From Cladocopium goreaui (Eukaryota; Sar; Dinophyceae; Suessiales; Symbiodiniaceae), in contig CAMXCT020001413.1 in the NCBI GenBank assembly GCA_947184155.2, positions 231,001-295,000 of the forward strand: 64,000 nucleotides of DNA, read 5' to 3'. This document shows positions 57,328-64,000 of this stretch, piece by piece. The position numbers were made by a program, and so were the translations under genes. The notes beneath the pieces were generated by a model that was given only the letters and a program-made list of their open reading frames with translations, was not told where the DNA came from and did not search any database. Each line of letters begins with the position of its first letter. Position 1 is the stretch's first letter.

Positions 57328-59243
57328 TCACTGTTCCTATGATATCGTACCATTGTGCTGCCATATGATTTGTTTAAAAATAAAAGAAACAACTGGAAGT
57401 AAAACGACAACGACGAGGACGACGACCACGACCACGACCACAACAACAATAACAACAACAACAAAAAAAAACATGAACCCCCCCCAAAAAATATTCATCA
57501 TCGCTCTCCATCGCCATCCTGAAGGTTCAGCTAAGGCTGATCCTAAAAAAATGGGATGTGATGATGTGGGTTTATACCACCCATTTCTGTCATTTCTGGC
57601 AAGTCCTTGGGGATGCTTTATCATGAGATTTACCACATTCATCATTCCTGTATGATCATCCCATTGTGATTGTAGGTGTGTATATATATATATATATGAA
57701 TATGCGTGTGTGTGTGTGTGTGGTTTGATTTGCGAATGGTTGCTCACTGGGATGCTTTATGGTTTTCAATCCACATTCACCGACATCGATGCCTCAGTAT
57801 GGTGCGTAGCACGCGCAACTGGCCCCGACTCCTCGGGCAGTTCCAACTGTTGAAGCTCCGTGCCTTGAGCGACGCGACCGTGGGGACTATGTAGAAGGAG
57901 TTCTTCCGGGAAAGGCCGCTGGAAAACCATGATTTCTTTGGCAAATTCCGTAGTGGAATTAATGACACCATGAATTCCGTATTTGAGAGGGGAAACACCA
58001 TCGATTTCAATAATGTTCGAGGGAAAAGAATGATTTTCATCAATGATAATATATGATAATTCCGAGGGGAAACTATAACTATGACATACTATGATGTTTT
58101 AATATGTTTTACGATCTTGACCGTATTATCCAGAATATGTTTGGCAGGGAGACCAACATATGTGCTTTGCTGTTTTAGCATGTTTTAGTCGGAAAAGCTT
58201 GAGAAAAAATACTGTAAAACTGGGCTGATGTAAGGCTTTCAGGGAAACTTCATGAACTCGGAAAACCATGAAGAACTTGTTGAGGTGGATAGCATCCTGG
58301 TCCCATATATTTGCATTGACATCTGAACATGGGGGTTTCCAAAAATGGAGGTACCCCAATAGCTGGATGGTTTATAATGGATAAATCCTATTAACATGGG
58401 TGATTTAGGGGTACCCTATTATAGAAACCCCCGCATGAATACTCCTAAGATTGTATAACTGCTCAACCAAGAGACTGTCCTCCAGGCCGCCTTCGCCGCC
58501 TTCTTTGGATGTATCCAATGTATCCGTCGTAGCAGTTGCACTGCGAAGCGTCACGTTGCGGGGATCCATGTAGGGGGGATTCCATGAAAAGGCAGTCTCG
58601 GCGAGGCTCTCTGCATGTTTCCGCCTCAGAGAAAGTTTCTTGGGCCTTCCATGTGTTGCCAGGCCCTATCAGCCTCAACCCTGTCAAAACAAATGTGCAC
58701 ACATACAAAACAGAGAGGAACAAGGGTGCACACATGTATGTATATTTTATAATATTATATATATATATTGTATTTATATTATTAAAGTCGCGACCAGATG
58801 CGACCAGCATACATGCACAAAAGCAGACATAAAGGCTGCCTTTTAAAGCGTGGCATTGGACGATGGCAGAAAAAACCATGTTGGTGGTAGGCTTTGCAAC
58901 CAAAGGCAGGTTGCTTGACCTAGAGCACTAACGCTTTTGCAGGGCGTCAATCGCACGCGCCAGTTTCAGGATATGGCACTGGCATAAATCATGGTTCACC
59001 ATGAGAAAAGTCTCTTTTGATCTATACATATACATATGGATATACACATATTTACATGTTTATAGTTATATATATTCATATTGATATTAATATTCATATC
59101 TATAGTTGTATCTATTGATATGTGTGAATTTATATTTGTTTATATATGTTTATAATTGTTTATGATTAATTGTGTATTTATATGTATTAATATCTATGTA
59201 TTTCTATTTGTATTTATCTATAGTTATATTACTATATGTATAT

Positions 59244-59274
<31 letters not shown>

Positions 59275-62030
59275 TTTGTATTGCATATACAGTGTGTGCG
59301 TGCGCATGGGTGTAACATCTTCGTCTATGTATTGCGTTGATTTACTGACAGATTGTACATTGCCTATGGTCAAATCTATATACATACATACACATATTAC
59401 GCATATACAAGTTTGTCGGTTCATCAACTACGAGTACCTAGATGTCAAGGGAGCTTGTTTTTGTTGGCCTCCAGCCCAAAGCTGCTTTGCTTCACAACGC
59501 GGTTTTGTCTGAAACTCCAGTAGCCCATGCAACATGGTTTAAAGTTTAGAAAATAGTTTCCCTCTTTATTCCTTGAATAGCCATGAAATTCCAAGTAAAT
59601 CCCATCCAAAATGGTTAACAGCTTGGAAAACCATTTTTTTAACCCGATTTCCGTTAATCCTGGGCGCTGAATTCACCAAGAAACTCCAAGTAAGCTTGAA
59701 GATCTTCCCCGGCCTTGGCCACGTCAGCCTTCTCAGTTTTGGAAGACATGGTGGAGAGCGCTGAGCCGCTGAGCGGTGAGCCAAGGTGCTGCCAGCTGTC
59801 AGCGGCAAGCTGTGATTCTTGCAGCGAAAATTGTTTGATAAGCTGTGACATGTGATAAGATGTGATAAGGATTTTTTAAGGTTTTTCAAAAGGTGTGACC
59901 ACCTGACCGGTGGTCTTCCTGGGAAGTTTCTCTCTTCGGAAACCCCGATCAACCCAGGATCATTCGGAAACATGAACAGCAAATCATCAAAGATCATCAA
60001 AGATCACGAAAAATTCGGCCTCCGTATCAAAGAAACATGGGAAGCCGCCAACCTGCAGGTGAGGATTTAACCTCGGCCGAGATGCTCAATTTGAGATACA
60101 TGACCATAATAATCCATGATAATCCATGGTTTGTCAACATAATCTCTATTAAGCCTCAGCCGTTCGAAGAATCCACACTTTTAGGCGTCCGGGCTGATAG
60201 CAATGAGCATTCGGCGGGCATGTTCCTGCCATCAGCATCGACACCTAGCAGAAAAAATACACGAAACACAACAGCACTGCACTTTGAAGCTGACGCAGAT
60301 GCTGAACCCATGGCCTATCAGCAACAGACCATTTCCTATCAGCAACAGAACTCTTCACTGAGCTTTCCACACATTTCAAGAAACCGGCGATCCCAGCCTG
60401 ACTAAAACATATCGTTGGATCCACAAGTCTCAATTCAGCGAATCTCAGACACACTGGGGACCCCACACTGCCCTCTAAATGCCCAATGTTTGACTTTGAG
60501 CTTGTGAGGGCCAAGGTGGTGTCTCGAGGGTCCATGACCTTGGCAAATAAACACCACCATCAACACCTACATATCCCCTGGGGCTCCAAAAGGCATGGAG
60601 CCCCAGCGACGGCAACTTCAGCGGATGGAGACAAGAGGTCGATCACACTGACTCGTTGGGACGAGGCTATCTGCGCTAAGCGCTAACCCATTCTATGCGT
60701 GACTGATCCTTGGATCTGGAAAGCACATCATTCTGTCAGTAGATTTGATGGTTTGATGATGTAGTTCGATGATTCACCTGTTTTAAGCAACTCCAACCCT
60801 TGACCAATCTGACATGTTTTCATGAATATAATCCTTTGAGGGTTGTTTGGCAAGCGTCTTTGGTGAATCCCAACGGCTGTTCATATGGGGTACGTCTGCA
60901 AATGGATGATTTACCCCCGCCAACCACAAGTTTATTGGGGAAAATGATGATAAACCATGGTTTTTTTGGGCTACGGTGTCCAGGGGGGTTGCCCGAAATG
61001 AAACAACGTGTTAGACCATCAAATCTGGCAGGGTTCCCCGAAAAAAATCAGACACAGCCATATTTCCAACCCACCATCATCACACCAAGGCCCAAGCATT
61101 CTTCAGAGCTCCCACCTCAATGGGGTCGCCCAAGGCTGTGCCTGATCCAGTTGACAGGGCTTTCCATTGCCAAGTTTCTCACAATTGGAAGGCGTTGGTA
61201 AAACTGGTGTTCTTTCTTTTTGGCCCTGAAACATGTTTAAAAATCGATGCGTTTACCGAACATGGATGAACATGGTCCATTTCCAATTTGTGCAATGCCC
61301 CTTGACCCCATCTCACCCATGCCTGTGCCATGGCATTCTGCCAGATTGATATCTCGAGCCTTATTTCCTGCCTGGAACGCAGCAAATCTCAGTTCTCAAA
61401 CGGCTGCAGTGGCATTTCTGTGTATCTATCTCCGTCTGCCTGGTTGCCTTCTGATCATATGTGATGTGATCCAGTCTAATCCATCTACTAAAAATATCTC
61501 TAAACCAAATCTCTATGTGTCCATCGACCGATCGATCCACAGAAGAACCTGACCTGATCAGACCCAAACCAATCAAATCCAATCCAGCATCAGCTGATCC
61601 TTCTCTTCTTCTCCATCGCCTTCTCGAAGAGTTCAGCTAAGCTAAGGGTGAGTGATCCAAGTTAATCTTATTTATATAACCTAAGTTGATGTAAATTAAT
61701 CCACACTGATCTCATCTATCTGTCGTATCTGTCTACCGTATCTATCTACAGTATCTATCTGTCTGTCTGTCTGTCTGTCTATCTGTCTATCCGTCTACCT
61801 TCCTACCTACCTACCTATGCATCTATTTAGCTAGATACCTACCTGTTTCCCTGGCTATATATCTATCTGTCTATTTGTCTTAAATATATATATATATATA
61901 CATCATTATATATATATCATTATATATATATATCATTATATATATATCATTATATATATATATATCATTATGTATGTATATATATATACATATATATATA
62001 TCATTATATATATATATATTTATATTTATA

Positions 62031-62062
<32 letters not shown>

Positions 62063-62077
62063 CTCTCTCTCGCTCTC

Positions 62078-62111
<34 letters not shown>

Positions 62112-62461
62112 CCTCCTCTGTCTGTCCCAATCGCCATCCATCAGGTCTCCCTATGGCCCTACATACTGTGACTAGCGGCAATGGCAAGAGCACTCAAGAA
62201 CCGGAATCGGCCTCTCGCATGGATTGCAGGATGCAAGCTTGCTGCGATGGGCCATTGGGAGCCGTCATGCTGGCACTTCTTCCATCCTGCAGCCGCAGTC
62301 CCAAATCCGAAAAAATTCAGCGGTGCCCAACCATTGCTTGTGACAAGTGGTGACAGGGTGCCCCTGGGAGAAATCGCCCCAACCATGGCTGGCACCTGGT
62401 TGATGCAACAGCCCAAGACGCAGGACAGCTGATCGTACATGTCCACTTCCGATGCACTGGC
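52022..62461 (-). CDS. Polyketide-synthase ketosynthase protein, dinoflagellate type
   Basis: At least 17 small minus-strand exons. Exact ones: 62396-62461 (CVLGCCINQ), 62212-62286 ([17 protein letters not shown]), 61323-61371 ([10 protein letters not shown]), 61098-61141 ([13 protein letters not shown]), 60467-60538 ([14 protein letters not shown]), 60371-60397 (AGIAGFLKC), 60195-60244 ([12 protein letters not shown]), 60017-60071 ([18 protein letters not shown]), 55790-55850 (SGLNSALT), 55398-55458 ([18 protein letters not shown]), 55066-55132 ([18 protein letters not shown]). Then come a C-terminal extension near 54,911 (IDYLTGEPL), 54,790, 54452-54567 ([10 protein letters not shown]), 53,757 ([11 protein letters not shown]), 52899-52979, 52528-52618 (RRKWIIDG) and 52022-52139 with a stop. 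The HGTGTALGDP and K-NIGH catalytic blocks of ketosynthase are intact; the exon with the active-site Cys (DTACS) was not found. KS condenses malonyl extender units onto a growing acyl chain. No AT, KR or ACP domain was seen, so this looks like a stand-alone KS. Confidence 0.85.
53903..54200 (+). other. SL-like relict followed by plus-strand open frame
   Basis: GCCTTTCTTGGCTCAAG at 53903-53919 resembles the SL 3' end (GCCATTTTGGCTCAAG). It is followed by an open frame to 54200 with its first ATG near 53,976 ([20 protein letters not shown]...[15 protein letters not shown]). It lies antisense within a PKS intron. No poly(A) tail is obvious. It may be a retroposed cDNA fragment; the minus strand also has an open frame, so coding is unproven. 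Confidence 0.3.
57286..57475. repeat. Triplet repeats (ACC/ATC)n and (GAC/AAC)n
   Basis: ACC then ATC triplets at 57,286-57,330 and imperfect ACG/ACC/ACA triplets at 57,395-57,465. They lie inside the 4.2-kb PKS intron (55,851-60,016). A CATGGTCCC 9-bp repeat lies nearby at 57,042-57,078. Confidence 0.85.
58441..58690 (-). other. Open frame inside the large PKS intron
   Basis: One minus frame stays open for about 80 codons: [20 protein letters not shown], then [20 protein letters not shown], then [20 protein letters not shown]. It starts after a CTGATAG acceptor-like site. Composition is protein-like, but it cannot be part of the KS because the flanking exons join without it. It could be a nested gene, an alternative exon, or chance. 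Confidence 0.35.
59234..59279. repeat. (TATT)n microsatellite
   Basis: About ten TTTA/TATT units within the 4.2-kb PKS intron, inside a 250-bp AT-rich stretch of degenerate TATATT repeats. Confidence 0.9.
59654..59750 (-). other. Exon-like segment [20 protein letters not shown]
   Basis: An ATG at 59750 opens a 31-codon frame with a donor-like GTGAATTC after LEFL. It lies within the large PKS intron and does not fit the KS reading frame. It might be the first exon of a nested or displaced gene. Confidence 0.3.
61740..62125. repeat. (TCTG)n, (TA)n and (TC)n microsatellites
   Basis: TCTG/TCTA units (61,740-61,810), interrupted (TA)n (61,885-62,025) and (CT)n (62,030-62,115). They fill the PKS intron between 61,371 and 62,212. 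Confidence 0.9.
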
Positions 62462-63800
62462 CTCGGGCACGATTTGGCAAGCATCATATAGATATTGGCC
62501 AGTCACCTCAAAATATCTAGATGGATGGATGGAAGGATGGATAGGTGGATAAGTCGATAGGTCGATACATAGACAGGCAGATAGGTAGATAGATAGATTT
62601 ATAGATTTATAATTTATAAATTGTAAGTTATAATTTATAATTTATATACACATAGATTTATACAATGGTGTCCCACCATGGCCTTAGAAATGCCATTTCT
62701 GTAAAAAGTCGCTCTGAAAACTGACAGGCTGACATTCCATGGGAGTCCAAAAAAGGAGAAAACAAAGAAACCAAAGAACCCAAATGCGCGGCGACCACGG
62801 CGGGTGTGCTGCCAGATTTTTGAAGCACCACGAGCCGCTCCTTTCGCAGCCGAAACTATGTACATGCCAGGTGCCTCGACAGCTCCACATTTCAGGTAGC
62901 TGTCTCTGGTCACACTCCTGCAACAAAACAAGGTGGTGGATATTCGAGTGCACGAACACTTTTCGGACATCACGGTTTCTTCACATGTAGGGAATCCCTC
63001 CCGCATAGAGCTTTCCTTTGGCCACACAGGTTGCTTTCACGGCCTCCATCTTTGGAGCCTTTGAAAGGGATGTGGACCCCTTCGCAGGGGTTTCAACGTC
63101 GAACTTGACAGACTTTGAATCCACAAGACTGGGAAGAGTCATCAAGGAAACCAGGCTTTGGCTCCCAACCTGCAAGGGTTCAATGGCTGGAGGTTTTTTT
63201 TGGCCATGTGTGCTTCACGGATTCAATCCTATTGGGTTTGGGTCAACGTTTGAAAGTCTGATGCCCTGGCAGCCAAAGATTAGGTATTAAACCTTCCATT
63301 TGAGGCTGCCTCGTTTTTGATCCGTACCCATCGTACCCATGTAAAATTGAGTGCATGAGAGCGGGGGACCCCATTTTATCCATATACTCCTCCCACCGAA
63401 ATTACTCTGACCGGGGTAATTTCGAATAATTTCGAAACATTTCGAATCCTTTTGACCCACATCCAATCACTCTCCAATTCTCCCCATTGCCCCATGGCGT
63501 GCCATGTGCCTCTGATTCTCGGTTTAGGCCCAAATTATGCAACAACTCCACTCTGGACTCGGGTGTGGCCAGTAGCAGCGAAGGATCATCTGACCCCTGC
63601 GGCTGCGAGATGATGGAATGCCTTCGAAGATCCGTGCACACCGTGGAAGCACGACGAGTCGGATCCAGCTCAACCTGTCCCACGGGTCCCACGGTGCCAT
63701 GGGGGAGGATGCAGTCCTCCTTCAACTCAAGAGTGTCCAAAATGTTGTGGGAAGAACATGGCACAAACCCAATTCAATTGACAAGAATGGTTGCTTGATG
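62462..63800 (-). CDS. Probable 5' exons of the PKS gene
   Basis: Minus-strand exon candidates upstream of the KS exons: about 62,840-62,930 (VTRDSYLKCGAVEAPGMYIV, after TTGCAG), about 63,010-63,130 (SKSVKFDVETPAKGSTSLSK) and about 63,490-63,760 (DTLELKEDCILPHGTVGPVG ... SIISQPQGSDDPSLLLATPE). They are consistent with coding sequence but show no named motif. About 70-200 KS residues, including the active-site Cys, must lie in this region or past the window. Joins are unproven. Confidence 0.4.
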
Positions 63801-63899
63801 TTGCTTGATAAATTTGATGATGAAGATTCAGATAGCCTGGAATCACTTTTGTGCTGTCTGCGAGTATGCATGCGCGCGCATACAGAATACGTGAACGAA

Positions 63900-64000
63900 T
63901 GATAATGTATATAGAAAGATAGGTAGGTAGATGCATAGATAGATAGATAGATAGATAGATAGGTAGGTAGGTAGATAGATAGCAAACTAGATAGATAGAT
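63900..64000. repeat. (GATA)n microsatellite
   Basis: GATA/GGTA tetranucleotides run to the window edge. Confidence 0.9.

Overview
The window reads as nuclear DNA of a dinoflagellate, most like Symbiodiniaceae. Evidence from the sequence: short, widely spaced exons that join in frame through GT, GC and even GA splice donors; every recognisable host gene on the minus strand, as in dinoflagellate unidirectional gene arrays; a dinoflagellate-type ketosynthase; two exact copies of the 10-nt 3' end of the dinoflagellate spliced leader (SL); and very abundant simple-sequence repeats. No prokaryotic gene organisation is seen.

Layout by coordinate (host genes are transcribed from high to low numbers). 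0-7.3 kb: a PEX11-like peroxisome gene with a GC-rich 5.3-kb non-LTR retrotransposon in one intron. The element encodes a 1,408-aa protein with a RING-H2 finger, reverse transcriptase, CCHC knuckle and a nuclease-like C-terminus. 8.6-9.2 kb: MORN-repeat exons. 10.5-15.2 kb: a gene with a signal peptide and ankyrin exons. 16.1-17.3 kb: a three-exon flavin-reductase-like gene. 18-21.6 kb: a second MORN gene, interrupted by a GT-rich minisatellite and a 348-bp direct duplication. 21.75-23.4 kb: a DUF1764-family gene. 24-28 kb: anonymous exons and repeats. 28.2-35.3 kb: a second mobile element with a decayed tyrosine-recombinase-like gene, a second frameshifted ORF and a spaced 22-bp motif array. 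36-41 kb: microsatellites and anonymous exons. 41.8-44.5 kb: a TMTC-type membrane/TPR gene. 44.6-45.15 kb: a small BTB protein. 47.1-47.7 kb: a CCCH zinc-finger gene. 48.7-50.9 kb: an RS/KEKE-rich gene. 52.0-62.5 kb: a polyketide-synthase ketosynthase (KS) gene, with probable upstream exons to 63.8 kb.

The host genes do not form an obvious pathway; the array is a typical mixed dinoflagellate gene string. The parts most worth a second look are the RING-bearing retrotransposon with its SL-like 5' edge inside PEX11, and the recombinase-bearing element with its repeated tRNA-A-box-like motif. Exon boundaries were fitted by eye using reading phase and family motifs. Those given as exact keep the frame across junctions; those marked approximate do not have a unique solution. 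No database search was possible, so family names rest on motif recognition.
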